From: Membranipora membranacea
Taxonomy: Eukaryota; Bryozoa; Gymnolaemata; Cheilostomatida; Membraniporidae
Direction of reading: 5' to 3'
Assembly: GCA_914767715.1 (NCBI GenBank)
Contig: OU612070.1
Coordinates: forward strand, 22,866,025-22,930,024
Length of the DNA stretch: 64,000 nucleotides
Below the pieces are notes generated by a model that worked only from the letters and a program-made list of their open reading frames with translations, was not told where the DNA came from and made no database searches. Shown here piece after piece: positions 35,350 to 48,450 of this stretch; position 1 is the first letter of the stretch; each line of letters starts with the position of its first letter. The translations under genes and the position numbers were made by a program.

Positions 35350-35590
35350 ATGGTCGATTAAAAGTTAAATGGTTGATTAAAATAAGATGGTCATATTGCA
35401 CGCCACATCACAAAAAATAGGCGGCAAATTTTTTGTTGTCTTATTCATGTTCCAGGTTGCTCTCTGTTTGCAAGCAGGTCAGAGCACCCCTGGGGCCAAC
35501 CAAACCTCAGTAGTCGATAGACTGCAGTTGGATTTGAACCCGCGACCTTCTACACTTGTATGCTGAACTAAGCCACCTACTACTCTTAAA
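35350..35590 (-). mobile_element. tRNA-derived SINE, family 1, copy C
   Basis: Minus-strand head AGTAGGTGGCTTAGTTCAGC, B box GGGTTCAAATCC at about 35533-35543, body with GACCTGCTTGCAAACAGAGAGCAA, and tail TTTTAATCAACCATTTAA. It matches copies at 18467 and 46395. The A box region is mutated. Confidence 0.85.
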
Positions 35591-35599
35591 TCAAATAGT

Positions 35600-37490
35600 T
35601 TGAGATAATTATTTTGGACAACAGTTCTTCAACATGTCTCCAGTCACAAAACACAACTTTCAGAAGCAATGATGATAGGTAACTCATTATTTCATATCCT
35701 CTTATATGCAGACTATCCTTCCTTACTCACCCCTCCAAAATAATGACACCAAATTATGTGTTAATTTTCTGAAAACAAACACTACGTAATCTTGAAAACA
35801 TCATAGCTATGAATGATAGTTAAATGCCTGTTTAGTGTTTCTGTGGGGAATAAGTAAGTACAGGGGGACTGACTATTTAAAAGGTAACTACAGCAGCTCT
35901 CTGCTCTCAGGCTCATTGTGTGCGTGTTTTGATCGCTATGTACGTCAGACAAATTACACAACTTAGTATTGGAGCTTTCGCTACACCACTAATTATCATT
36001 TTTAACCCAAAGTCTCCTAGGGTGTTATACACCTCTTATTAAGACATCGCATGATGTTTGGACATACATGTATCGTCATATGAGTAGATAAGGTGGAGGG
36101 TATGGAATTACAATAACCGCATGGAGCACCTGGTTATCCGTCTCGATTGGAAAACAAAAAAAGCAGTCAGATGTCAGATGATTCTCGAATGTGGCACAGC
36201 TGCGTCCGGTCAATGGTTGACTTGCCATTCACCAAGTAGTGTCACAAATGCTACACAAGCTATTCATGCTGCCATCCATTCAGTTGAAAACTTGAAACAG
36301 GTTCTAAAAAGACCAGAAAGTCAACTGTGGGGATAGACTAGGAGCAGAAAAATGTAATTCCCAGAGGCAAAAATGCAATTCAAAATGCCTGAATTCCCAA
36401 CAGTATTGTGCTTGCTGAAGAACAGGGCCTCTCGATGGAAATTAGACCCCACACCGAATATAGCCAACTCCTTGTCAGGGCTTTATCACCAACATGTTGA
36501 ACAGAAAATTCTCTACCATCACCAAACCCACACAGATCCTACTCACCCATACAGCAAGCACAGCCACTGTTCAAACAGCATTGCCAGGGTTAGAAAACCT
36601 TTGTCAACATTTTCCATTTCAAAGAAGTTTCCTGGGGACTGCTGTTTGTTGACAATGTGCCACTGTACAATTATTGTTGATAATTGTGGATAATTCTGTT
36701 GTCTGAATGACCATGAGATCGCAGTCTGACTGATTAAAATAGGGACAAGTGTTGAGGTTATGGTACTGCTGCTGTGATTCAGATCAGAGTGGATAATACT
36801 GGGATTGATGTCAACCGATGAGATTAGATTGGACGATATATTGGTGTATGTTATGTATTGGTTTATTTACGATATAATTACTATATATTTATTGCCAATT
36901 CGCAGTTGGAGTATAATTCAGCCACTGCTTAGTTTTTTTTTTCTCTGCATTAAAAGTTGGACAGTCAATATATTCCCGGGACCCTTTCCGATGCGTTCTT
37001 CATGAGAACCCGTAACATTAAAAACAATATCCAAATTTTGTGGCCTGCAAAGCGGCTGGCAAGTTATGAACACGAGCTTCTCTTCATATGCTTCGATGGC
37101 TTACGACAATTTGGCAATCATTCTTCTTGCCATCTGATTTGGGAAAAAGACTATATCTTCAACATAACAATGGCGCCAATGATTTTCATTCAAGGTCATC
37201 ATATATCATAACCAGTATTCCATCAGGCCCAAATCTTTCCAAATGGTGGGAGTCAACAGTTTTCCTAACCTAGTTACTGAGACTAGGTGTCTTAGTTCTA
37301 GATCGGTGTTGCAGATACGATGTATGTATTTATCGACCCTCCCTGCACAAAATAGTAGGCATACTCTGATTGGTTAAAATCGGCTAAATACACTCCGTGA
37401 TAATTGTAACCTTGAGGTTATTGGATTGAGCTCACTCAAATAATTGTTATGTCAAACTGCGGCAGTAATTATGACGTTTACTGGACCAGC
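35600..37490. other. Spacer upstream of the 726-residue protein gene
   Basis: Open frames at 36121-36336 and 36373-36693 have no recognisable domain, no splice context and no codon-use signal; they are not called as genes. Confidence 0.45.
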
Positions 37491-37503
37491 AAAGAAGCAG
37501 AAC

Positions 37504-37584
37504 TATAAGAGGGGCGGTATCAACCGGTCGACTGATTCAAGCCTCTGCTTGTCGCTGTGTAAGAGTCAAAGAAAAACAGCTACG
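37504..37584 (+). promoter_or_regulatory. TATA box and probable non-coding first exon of the 726-residue protein gene
   Basis: TATAAGA at 37504-37510 is followed by a GGGGCGG stretch and a leader that can end at GCTACG/GTAAAT (37584/37585). The next acceptor (TATTACAG at 37831) is 13 bases before the ATG. Inferred from signals only. Confidence 0.5.
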
Positions 37585-37844
37585 GTAAATAGATTTTTAA
37601 TTGTTTTGAAATGTACGATATTGAAAAGATAGTTTTTTGAGGACTTCCTTGTGGATTTGTTTTCTTATTTGCTTCTTTTTTAGGGTCATTGTCTTGTGTC
37701 ATGTTTGTATTCGCACAGTTTATTGATTAGGAAGAACGTATTCAATACTTTGAATTCTTTTGCTTTCTGTCCCATATTCTATTCTTATATAAAAATGAAC
37801 AAAATTATAACTATATCATCGTATATTACAGAGATCATAAGACA

Positions 37845-40800
37845 ATGTTGGTTCGGAGTGTAACATTTTTGCTAGTGTTAGCGGCAGCGATTCATGTCAG
37901 CACTCAGCAGGATGATGATGAGCTCTCGAGTACAGAGCAGGATATCGCAATGCAGATGGCTGAGGCCGTCAAAGATTTAGCCAATGAGAAAATAGGAACA
38001 GTCGAAGGTGAGGCTCTCAATATCCTGCTTTGGTTTCCATTTTTTTCTATTTTAATTTAAAATTACGCTTTAACAAATTTATTTATTGTGAGAGACTATG
38101 AACTAGCAATTTATGTATATCCCGGTGATGGTGTGTTGTCCTCAGTGGCTTTGGGTAGGTTGCGGGATTCGGTGTGTTTAGTAGACTTTGTTTAAAATAC
38201 ATTGGTAGCACCTGCCATTTGTTTACGTTTATATTGACTGCTATCATTGCCATTGTCATTGGTTCCAGTCAGTATTTGAGAAAGAAAGTAGATATTACTG
38301 CTTGGTACACTGTAATTATGGATTATGACAGTAGGGTTGACCATTAAAATGATCCTATTTAAACCTAAATGGTCATTAGAGTTTCTTTAAACATGTAATT
38401 AATGCTAGCTGTGGAAGTTTATTCAAGTTCTAGATGGTTCATTAAAGGTTTGACTCGATAAAACTTTGGACAATTTATATTAATCCACCTCTTCTAAAGG
38501 TGGTTCAGTAGGGAATTATAATTTACTTATGTGAACTACCTTTATAATTAATATATGTTTTAATTATAAAGGCATATTACATGTTTGCTGCTAAAGTTGA
38601 GGTCTTATAGCATAATAAGAACGTCCTTGAAAATGACATCGGGAATTCTCTCAAACTGATCATTGAGGGATATACGTACATTTACATATCTACACTATAA
38701 TCAACCACCTTCGCATGATATTCATTATAAGCAGTTCTTTGAAATCAAAGCACTGTGAAGGCTGATTACTCCGAAACATTAGATAATTGATATGTTTGGG
38801 AGAAACCTGATCGTATAATATGAGGATTAAGAATGATTAGAGATAGTGAAATTAGAGACAATAAACTAACTCTGCTACAATGGTGACGTATATAATATCT
38901 TTTACCATGCTGCCATGCATGTCTATATAATTGAATATGCTGATGTTGATAATGCTCAAAGATCACACTTGTCTAATTTATTTGCACGCATCTAAACGCA
39001 TTTGGACATACCGAAAAACCTAAAATGATGCAATTCCAAAAGAAAAAAAAAACAAAACAGTGTGGTAATTAAAATTAATGATGCTGTTTGCCGATAGTGT
39101 ATATATCACACTTTACAAGACTTGCCCCATTTCATGTTTGTAGAAAGGCTAAAGAATATCTTGACAGTATATGGACAGACTTTAGCATGGCAGCAGCAGA
39201 CTGTGATGGACAGAGTTAGAATGCAGGGAGATTCAGGTCTCCAGCAAACGAGGAATCTCTTCTCAGGAACTAAGGCATGGTGGCAGAACAACTGGTCACG
39301 TAAGTCTCCCAGAACACCTGGTCAGCTGTCCCCTTCACCTTCTTCTATTTTTATCCGATCCTCTAACAGCAACATATGATACAATATCTCTTCTACAAAA
39401 GCCTTTCTCACGGGAGTAATTTCATGAAGCAGAGTTGTCAGCTCTTTTTGCATTTTAGGATAACTCTTATAGTAATCTCCGATATTAAAATAAGTGCTAG
39501 TTGACTTGCGTGCTGTTCATAAAATCTGAAAGAGAAAGAGTAGCGTCAAACTAAAATTTAACAAAAATCAAAGCAAATCAGATACAGCGCACCATTTCAT
39601 AATATTTTTTAACTCTTAAAATGTTGTTGACAGGTGTAAATGGTCAAGCTGCCATTCACAATCATGCTAACAACATCAGAACTGTTGGTATGGGAGAGAT
39701 CTCTGTCGTTATGAATGGAGTAAATTTCAGAACACGACACAATGACTACAGACTGAACATGGCCTCCAGAGACAGTACAGAATATTCAGCGATCGACCCC
39801 ATAGATTTCCCTGATGTCCCTCCGAGTGTAAGTTCTGATTTCAGGTTGAGTTCATCAAATGGTCTCGTTTACATGTGTGCTCTGGAATAGCTACTCTTAC
39901 TATATGTTGAAGAGCGTTGCCTGAGTGAATACAAGTTCTATGATAAGATAATCTATTTAGTAGGTATAAACACTACCCACAACAGCGCTTGCAGCCTCAG
40001 AGGAATTTCTACTAGTTGAATACAAATCAACCCTCTTGGAACCGGCCAAGGTTTATATGTTAAAATTTTTGCTCGAATGAGGCTGCCGCCAGCATATGAT
40101 ACTTATGTTCACATATTTGTATCTCATCAAACATTATTAGGTGTTGGAGAAAGCCACGGTACCAGAGCAAGTTGCAGAAATGAAGGAATATTTCAAAGCT
40201 TTTGCTGATCAGAACCCAAATCACAGAGACTATAAACCATACTTCAAGGTAATTAATTGACTGTAATTCAAGGTACTGAATAATTTTTCTGATACAGGGT
40301 AATATGGTAACCCTTATCCTGTCTTACAAGCTAAGTTAGCATATAAATGAAAATTTCTCTCAGTGATATTTCGAAATATGTTTATAAGATAGTTCACTGT
40401 CAATTCATAGTTTGGTATCAAATACAAAATGAATGTACCCTGCTAGGGCTAATCGTTTATCACGTTACTCGAATTTTGGCATTTACATCTTTTACTCCCT
40501 CAGATCTGTGAGGGGCTTTTTTAATTTAGCTCAACATTTAATTGCTGAAGATAGTCACATTTTACGTGTTTGTTAAAAAACTAACCTTAGATATTTTTGT
40601 CACTCAAAGATTTTTGTCCAGCTTTGTGCGTTTTAGTATTCATCTTCTTAATAACTTAGAGATATGGATCACATTCAACTTTTAATGTGTTTTTAACACA
40701 ATTATTAAATAGACTCCATTCCATTTTTCACATGTGAGTTTATTTTCTGTCCTCTATAGCCTCTACTGACTTACATGCAGGGAATGTGGACAGTGCCGGA

Positions 40801-43800
40801 GAGTACTATCGATGAACCATTCTTTTCAGACAGACATAAAATCAACGCCGATACTTGGTACCAGCTTCAGGTAAACAAGGGTGTTAGAAAGGAAGGCCGA
40901 GAAGGGCATATCTGTTTTCTGATCCCCACGAAACGCTGTGTTATGTAAATATTGCATATGTGTTTTGGTGGACAGCTTTTGTTGGATGACTCGTGTAATG
41001 TGATTGGGCATGTCATCATCTTTTGTGGTTTGTGTGAAAACAACACCATCGGATGCAGCTCGACACTTCAGACAATTCTTTGCTATAGCCTATAATGTAA
41101 AAGCAGAATATTTAAATGGAAATAAAGTATGATACTTTTGTTTGGTGACATAATCAACGACATGAAATTACCTCCCCCGGTACTCAATGGTAAGCATGGC
41201 ATTGCTGATAAATTCTCTTTCTCTGCTGCAGGAGGATGTCAACTTTGCTACTTGGACTGGTAAGAAGGATATAGGAGAGAACTTGGCTGTCCTGCCTACT
41301 ATGATTTATGGTATTAATGAAGATGGATCTCCTAAGGTCGCTCAGTGGAATTACAAAATCCTTGCACATCCTCTTACTACTGAAGTGCCACTGAACAGGT
41401 ATAAATTGGTCTTTTTGCTCTTAAGAATCATTGAACAATTGAAGACTGATGGCGCCAATATATGAGTCTTTGAAAAATTGACTTATCTGAAAGATTTGAA
41501 GGATAGTAGGATAAGTAGGCTCAGGTGACCCCTGGGTCTCACACTTTACAATTGGAGATAAAATAAATCTCCTCCCATATCAGATAACATAATAATGTGA
41601 CCTTACGACCTTTGGTATAGAGATTAAATACATTATATACAATATATTATATGTTATACATTATATAATTACACTTTGACTGAAGGTTTAGAGTTGTGGA
41701 TGATCTATCTCTGATGATGAGAAGCTTCAGAAGTGCTGCTGAGTTTGCTAAGACCAGATCAGCCAGATTTCAGCTTCACCCGACTCCCTCTGCTGATGAG
41801 TACGACGGTATCTGGAGGGAAGAGATGTCCCACGGATGGTACAATTACCTTGAGGAGCTCATGAAAGAAGTCCCAGGTAGATATCAAGTATTCTGTATGT
41901 CTATGTTTCAGAATTGCAGCCTCTTGATTAATTATTCTGGGCATCATTGCTTGTCTCACACAATGCACTCCATGTGGTATTCCATGAGGTATTCCATTCG
42001 GTATTCCAGGTGGTATTTTATGTGGTGTTCCATGTGGTATTTCATGTGGTATTCCATGTTGTAACCCATATGATATTCCATATGGTATTCCATGTGGTTA
42101 TCAATGTGGTATTCAACAGCTAACTGTAATATAATTGTACAAAACAATAGCGGAATAGAGCTGCTTCAGTATGTGAACAAACATACTTTGATAGTAGTTA
42201 ACAGATAGAAGATAGCATCATGTCTGAGTGTTCTAAACACTACATTCATAAATAGCTGTATAAAATCTTATTATTTTTACAGGACTGGATAACTACCCAG
42301 CTGATATCGGGGACAGTAATTTTGATGAACCAGATCTGATAGATGTGGATGGGGAGTCTGTCTTAAATGCCGGTTACTACCATAGATACTACAGCCTGGC
42401 GGAGGATGACGCGTCCGGTTTCTCAAGAGCCGCCAGAGGATTTGCCGATCAGAACCTGTTTGTTGCACTCAACAACCAGTCAAAGATTGCTCCAATTAAG
42501 GTATGCACTAGACATTTATATTACAAAATACTGTTTCAACTTACTCAATGGTCCACACGTTTTTCTCCAATTACACAAAGCCCAGGCTTTGTAGTCGTAG
42601 CTCATGAGCAATGTTTAAGTGATCCAAAAATATTCTTAAAATCGTATCGTATAATTAAATTAATTTAAATAAATGAACATTAATTAAAATAATTAAAATT
42701 AACTAAAATAACAAATTAATTAAAATAATTAAATCTTAGATTTTATGCTTCTATACAGACGAGAAAATGCACTGGAAGGGGAAGATGGCAGGTTTGTGAG
42801 TTTGAGCACCTTCGAGTTTCCTATGCTATCCCCTTAGAGATTGTATACCTGACACCTTTGAATGCCTGGAACCCGTACGACCTCTATCATGACTCAGTTA
42901 ATCAGCACAACCCAAGAGGTCACCCAGATCTGGGAGATTGGTACAGAACAGGAGGCTCAGATAACGCTGACAGAGCTCTAAATGGTGAGTGACACGCTTA
43001 TGTATTGTGTCTAAAATATATATCCAATAGAGCGTAAACTATGTATTTAATTGTGTCTTAACATGTATCCAATAATGTCTGAAATATGTATCCAAAGTCC
43101 AATCTTACGATGATCATGTGTGCAATGATTTACTTCAGCTTTCTCAGAAAGTTGGTCGGTCAGCAATCTATGATAAACTGTTTTTTTTTTTAATTTATTT
43201 GATTCCGTTCCTTCTTCTTCACACAGCCTCAATTGTTGTGATACATTAGTCGGTGAATATGATAAAGTATATACATATATAAAAATGCTTACTTGTCTAT
43301 ATATACAGAGGTCTTCATCCACTGTTATGTTACCATAACACTACCTAATGATAAGTGAGTGAGATTTTAAATATGTGGTTTTCTTCATTCAGGCACATCG
43401 GACATCTACTATTATCGAACCCCAGCGGAGATGTTTGAGGGTGGGGAGCTAGGTACCGATTCAGCTGACACAACCATGGATGCAGTCTATGTCCTTGACC
43501 AAGGTGGTGAAGTGAGGAGAACTGTAGCCTCAGGTATCAGAGTTTTCTTCCCAAACATACCAGATGTTGGTTCCGTCAGACAAAGGTCGGTTATCTTAAA
43601 GTTTCTCTACGATTTTTGCAGTGGGACTATCTGTTATACTTACAACCAATGAATTCCATATCTGGAATACCATCACTAGCTTTCTTTTGCCATATAATGG
43701 GTTTGCAAAAATAGCCAGTCCCTAGTAGCATTCTAGGAAAGCCCAAATCAATGACATTGAAGGCAATTTATAACTGTTTGCAGTTTTGTGAACAAGGCTA

Positions 43801-45263
43801 CTTCCCAGGCTATATTATTCATGCTAGTAGGGATCGCCACTATGATCAATGTCAGATCAGCTCCTGTCTTGAGTGTTCTAACTGTATAAGGTTATGTTGA
43901 TGTTTCCACTCCATGAGAAGATTTAATTCAGTACTTACAACTCATTATTGGAGTTTTAAAACGATTATATTAGAGCCTTTCTTGGGGGCAAGCTTTAAAT
44001 ATATAATTAGTCAGTCATCCCTGTATATAGCAGCCAAGTTTTGGTTTTTTTCAGATATCCAATCTTCAATGTACACGATGAAGGCTCATCTATATTCAAA
44101 GAGTTAGCAGCTGTTAAGGATCTAGTGAGGAACGGTGCCACATACGCCCATCTTTATGAGAGACCTCTCGGTGGATTCAGTGTTAACGGCACAAGCGGAT
44201 TAGAGGTAAATCTCTCAGCTCCCAGCCTCGTATCATTTTAATTGTGTACGGCAATGGTCTCAATTATCCCAAATAAGAGTACAATTTAAATGATTATTCA
44301 ATTGTAGAGGTCAAAAAGTCCTTGTCATTGATCTCCTGGTAGCTGCCAGCATAATTGGGCAATGTGTCTTCACTTTGTGGACATGAAAAAGAACAGTGGA
44401 ATAACTAATGAAATCAAGTTTTAGAACATCATGCTAACAAATTAAGTGGAGAAAACTACCAAAATAATTTCATATCATGATTAGAGTGAGGGCATACTGG
44501 CAGCAAAATATTATGTCATCACAGGTCATGTACAGGGACAAACTGTGACATGGCCGATCTACTAACTAGTGTAAATATCTATATACATTTTTCTTGCAGC
44601 GCTTCACTTTCGCCCTGAGAAAGAGTTCTCAAACACCATTCGGAGGTCCTCATGTTCATACATTCGAGATATCAGCCAATCAAATAATGGCTATGAGAGA
44701 GGGAGTCGGCAACCCCGGCTATCTGGTGCAGGTGTCCACTAGTGAGATGTCCAGACACTCTCATAGTCTTCAAATCAGAATGAGATCTGGTAAGCTAATC
44801 AAAACATATTAGATTAATTTTTACCATTTGTGTCATTTTGATTCCCGTACTTCACTATTCCTCCAAGTTAAAAACGATAAATATGTGTCATGTGGGAGAG
44901 GTACACACCTGACTGTGACATGAGGGTGCAGGGGGTTGGAACAATCAAACTTGAAGGCTCCCCCAGTGGGACTCAAACCCAAAACTCCTGCCGCACTAAT
45001 CGCCTGGCAGTGAATAGTAAGCACGCTCACCGATTGTGCCATCTCACCATCCCCATCATATATGAATATATATATTCAATGATGCACAGAAGAAATTATT
45101 AATGTAATTATCAAGGCTCATTAACTGTTTTAACATTTGTACAGGCCGTGATGGAGTATGGATTTACTCTTGTGATGGCAATCCATTTGTGTGTGGAGAT
45201 GGACATCCAGCCAACATCGACTGTATCGACTGCCCTCTCAATCTTCTCAAATTCAACAACTAA
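37845..45263 (+). CDS. Secreted 726-aa protein of unrecognised family with paired HxH motifs
   Basis: Thirteen coding exons join in phase: 37845-38007, 39144-39299, 39634-39827, 40141-40248, 40760-40870, 41232-41398, 41692-41876, 42283-42500, 42759-42984, 43393-43585, 44055-44205, 44600-44789, 45145-45263. A signal peptide (MLVRSVTFLLVLAAAIHVS) starts it. The N-terminal 150 residues are helical and charged. The middle is rich in aromatic and Pro/Asp residues, with striking blocks such as FATWTGKKDIGENLAVLPT, VAQWNYKILAHPL and VYLTPLNAWNPYDLYHDS. The C-terminal part has two HxH motifs (HVHTFEI 642-648, HSHSLQI 677-683), suggesting metal binding or a paired beta structure. There are six Cys: two in KCTGRGRWQVCEF and four in the last 30 residues. 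No transmembrane segment follows the signal, so it is probably extracellular. I do not recognise the family and assign no function. Exon-intron phase agreement makes the model reliable. Confidence 0.9.
38539..38572. repeat. Short hairpin in intron 1 of the 726-residue protein gene
   Basis: CCTTTATAATTAA (38539-38551) is perfectly inverted at 38560-38572 with an 8-base loop. It has no flanking duplication and lacks the CCATAG ends of the mini-elements. Confidence 0.6.
41968..42114. repeat. 12-bp minisatellite CATGTGGTATTC in intron 7
   Basis: About twelve imperfect units of CATGTGGTATTC begin about 90 bases after the donor of exon 7 (41877). Because the unit is 12 bases, the frame stays open through about half of it, giving MWYS-like tetrapeptides until a stop at 42062. 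Confidence 0.9.
42640..42745. repeat. AT-rich low-complexity stretch (AATTAAAATAATT)
   Basis: Simple AATTAA/AAATAATTAA repeats just before exon 9 of the 726-residue protein gene; similar in style to 10080-10270. Confidence 0.7.
43648..43895 (+). repeat. Dispersed repeat R1, copy in intron 10 of the 726-residue protein gene
   Basis: The segment from GAATTCCATATCTGGAATA through CCAGTCCCTAGTAGCA to TGTTCTAACTGTATAA is matched in inverted orientation by two blocks at 60785-60885 and 60245-60400. It probably belongs to a non-autonomous element family; no coding is visible. Confidence 0.75.
44870..45062 (-). mobile_element. tRNA-derived SINE, family 2
   Basis: On the minus strand: GATGGGGATGGTGAGATGGC, an A-box-like GGCACAATCGGTGAGCG, a B-box-like GGGTTTGAGTCCC, then TTCAAGTTTGATTGTTCCAAC and GTGTACCTCTCCCAC. 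It matches the truncated copy at 28880-29015. It lies in the last intron of the 726-residue protein gene, antisense to it. Confidence 0.8.
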
Positions 45264-45406
45264 GATTCACTAACAGATGATAACTCTTAGTAAATGAAAT
45301 TATACAATTATCAATAGCGTCAGATTACTCTTTTATCATTTCGTTTCTCAGCAGGAAGCTTGGCCTTGGCCATAGCATTCTGTTAATCACTTTTAGAGCT
45401 GCATCT

Positions 45407-45412
45407 AATAAA
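45407..45412 (+). terminator. Polyadenylation signal AATAAA
   Basis: AATAAA 144 bases after the stop codon of the 726-residue protein gene. A second candidate lies near 45615. Confidence 0.5.
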
Positions 45413-46119
45413 ATTGATGAGTTTAACTTAATATGTCTCTAAATTCAGCTTAATAACACATGCGCCCGCTTTTCTAAAGCTAAAACTATCATGTTTTTTG
45501 TAAGAGATTCATATTTCTGTTAACTTTTGCTCTGATTTTTCTAGTCATTATATAACAAACTAAAAATGGACTTTATTCGGTCAATCAATATTGCAATTTT
45601 AACAAAATTCAGGCAATAAAATTTAACGATATAACAAACTGGAACTTTATTCACCTTCTTGGATGATATTCGCTTGACCATGCTACCTCAATGCAACATG
45701 GCACCCCAAAGCAAATGAAGGACCTAAACACTGTTCACATGACTCGACAACACCTGAAATCGATGCATGGGAACATGGGTATAGTCCTTTTTGTTACAAT
45801 ATAGTGATTGACATGGCCATTGACCGATAACATGATACAAGCTCTATTATGCAATGACAAATGTCTGGTGTGAGGTCATTTAATGCAAAATTTCATTACA
45901 CAGCAGATCATATTATCAAATTGGAACCATCTTTATGTGGCTCAGGGGTACAAGATTAATGTTAAAGTTTTAAAATGGTATGCAAAATATAAGTTTTGTA
46001 ATAAATTAAAAGCTAGATTGAAAAAGATAAGAGGCTAGTAGTTACCAGCATGGACCTTGACACTAAACCATCCTCAATGTATTAGAAATACAGCAGCATT
46101 AGTACCAGTTTGTTTACTG

Positions 46120-46395
46120 GTTGATAAAAATTAAAAATTAAATGGTTGATTAAAATCAGATGTCATATCACTCGCCACATCCCGAAGCATGGGCGGCGAA
46201 ATTTAGTTGCCTTAAGGGCTAGGCCACAATGTCTGCGCCAGTTTGCTCTCAGTTTGCAGGCAGGTCGGAGCAAACCTGGGGGCCAACCAAACCCCAGTTG
46301 TAGATGGACTGCAGTGGGATTCGAACCAACGACCATCATCACTTGCGTGTTAAAGGACCGGCGCTCTAACCAACTGAGCCACGAAGATCTCCTAA
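46120..46395 (-). mobile_element. tRNA-derived SINE, family 1, copy B
   Basis: This is the best-preserved copy. The minus-strand head has TGGCTCAGTTGGTTAGAGCG (A box) and the B box GGTTCGAATCCC at about 46315-46326. The body holds GACCTGCCTGCAAACTGAGAG and the tail TTTTAATCAACCATTTAA. Same family as 18467-18727 and 35350-35590. Confidence 0.88.
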
Positions 46396-46399
46396 CTCA

Positions 46400-48440
46400 T
46401 TATGGTCCGAACAGTGCTTACCTTCTCACAAATACAATTGTGTACAACCGAGGATGCGCCCAGAGCAGGTACTGTTCATGCACCTCAATGGAGTTATCAT
46501 GGTATTGGCTGATTGTAGTTGTGTTTCGATAACAAAGCTAATAGACTATAATCTCAACCAAAAATCTTGCAGATGATGCGCATAAAGCAATATCAGAAAT
46601 TCAGATCAGATAGAGGCAGCCATAAATGAGATAGGGTCAGTAATTTTGTGTTACCGACAGAGAACCCTTCTGCAAATGCATTAAATGGAGTGATAGACAT
46701 AGTCCTCAAAGGTGAAGCTGATGTGGCTCTTGATGTAGGAATGTGGCTTCTTGATGCAAATCGTGGTTTTTCATATTGTCATCACCTTCATTGCAGTTCG
46801 ATTAAAGATTCAGAGAATCACTGAAATTGTTGTGGGGATATACATCATGGCCATTTCTCAATAAATTATCTCTGATTGAAAGATAGTTGAAAAAATAAAT
46901 CAATGTAAAAAGTTGTCTACCCTCTGATGTTAAGGAGATAACTCTTAACTGAGAAAATTTAATATTACTTGCTGTCAATTGACGTCTTTAGTTGACAGCC
47001 TTTCTCAATCGTTTACAAAACCACAAAACCGGCTGTATACCTGAACCACAGACGTGTGCTGCCAGCAAACTCACCTGCAGGAAAACAATCATATATCATT
47101 TCAATTGCCAATTCCTATTGATAGTTAGCATGTCTTAGTCTGATAATAGCTCTCACTTTTTCCATTATTGTCATGATATCAGCGGACTGCAACGCACTGA
47201 ATTTCAACAAAATTCTGAGAAATTCAATAATTCAAACATTCAAGCATTACAGCCATCCCTCTGTTACAATTATTTATTATCTTGTTTTAGTCTATATTGA
47301 GTTACCCCTCTCTGCTTAGAGTGTGGGCAACTCCATAAAAATGTTCCAGTTATTTAGCTAGCTCGAAGTTTCTCTAGTTTTATCTCAGGATTAGATTTTG
47401 TCATGTGGATTGTTTCTTCAGTTCAATTCTTCAATTAAAGAGATTCATTATTGGTATTCTTATTTGAAGTGAAATCAATTTTTATTCTTTGCAATAATAA
47501 ATTAAGTCATACAGTATTAAAAAAACAAAACAATCTTTAACCCACCAAAATAATCTTAGCCTCGGGTTCTCATTGTTACCGAAAAGCACTGCTTGCGATA
47601 ACAAATAAAGCAGCAGAGGGGGGGGGGTTGGGTGCTTACGAGATCATTCAGGCAGGCGAACCTCTGGTCGATTGGCCTTAGCCAGTGGCAGGGTCTTTCC
47701 TTCAGTGACAAACAATTTTGCGAAAACTTAGATATGAAGTCAAGGTCTTCAAATTTAAACTAAACAGCGTTGGAAAGAGAGCAGACTAGGTAAACAAACA
47801 GTCGTGCCAGCTAAGATACCCTCGCGGACTATGTGCACAGCACATGAAGTTCAATTATGGGTCTTTAGTTCAAATTTGAATAGTTTGATTCATGCGCTCG
47901 GTCAGCTCCTAGAGCGATTGAGTGACATTATATTATCAAGCCTTTATTTTACTGAGTGACTGATAATATAATGCCGCTTACTCGCATTTGTAGCTGCCTG
48001 ACCATTTGGACTTGCTTGCCCTATATGTTTGATTCTCCCAATCTGTAGTTTCTTGTAGAGCTTTCACTTAGAAGGTGCTTGTATGACCAGCAAACCCATT
48101 GTAGATTAACAACATGTTCATATTATCCAAAGAATTGAATATACATAGCATGCAGAGATAGATCATTGATCATAGTATTGATCATATCTAATAAACTTTG
48201 TAATCTAATCTAAAGGTGCATAAAAGGCATTCAAGTACAGTATAAACTTCAATAAAGACTTATGAAGGCAAATGTAAAACTTCAGGAATATAATAAAATT
48301 GTGTGTGTATCAATGACGAGGATGTGAAGTATGGATTTTGTAGCAGTCCAGGGGGATGAATTTGGTTTCTCTCCACTAGATGGCACTCAGCCATTGAACA
48401 AATGAAGTCTGTTTCTGAGCAGCAAATTTTGCGTTTTGTT
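46400..48440. other. Spacer, no gene recognised
   Basis: Contains a G10 run near 47618-47627, an imperfect inverted repeat CATTATATTATCA/TGATAATATAATG near 47927-47974 and the copy of the short repeat shared with 706-740. No exon-like sequence was recognised. Confidence 0.45.
47915..48003. repeat. Imperfect inverted repeat plus repeat shared with 706-740
   Basis: GAGTGACATTATATTATCA (near 47920) is mirrored by TGATAATATAATGCC about 25 bases on. The part from 47969 resembles 706-740. Possibly one end of a small element. Confidence 0.4.
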
Positions 48441-48450
48441 TGCCGACATC

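Noticed and set aside
36121-36693. Two successive open frames of 71 and 106 residues
   Set aside because: No domain, signal peptide, splice phase or codon bias supports them.
38539-38572. Hairpin considered as a mini-element copy
   Set aside because: Ends and flanks differ from the family and there is no target duplication.
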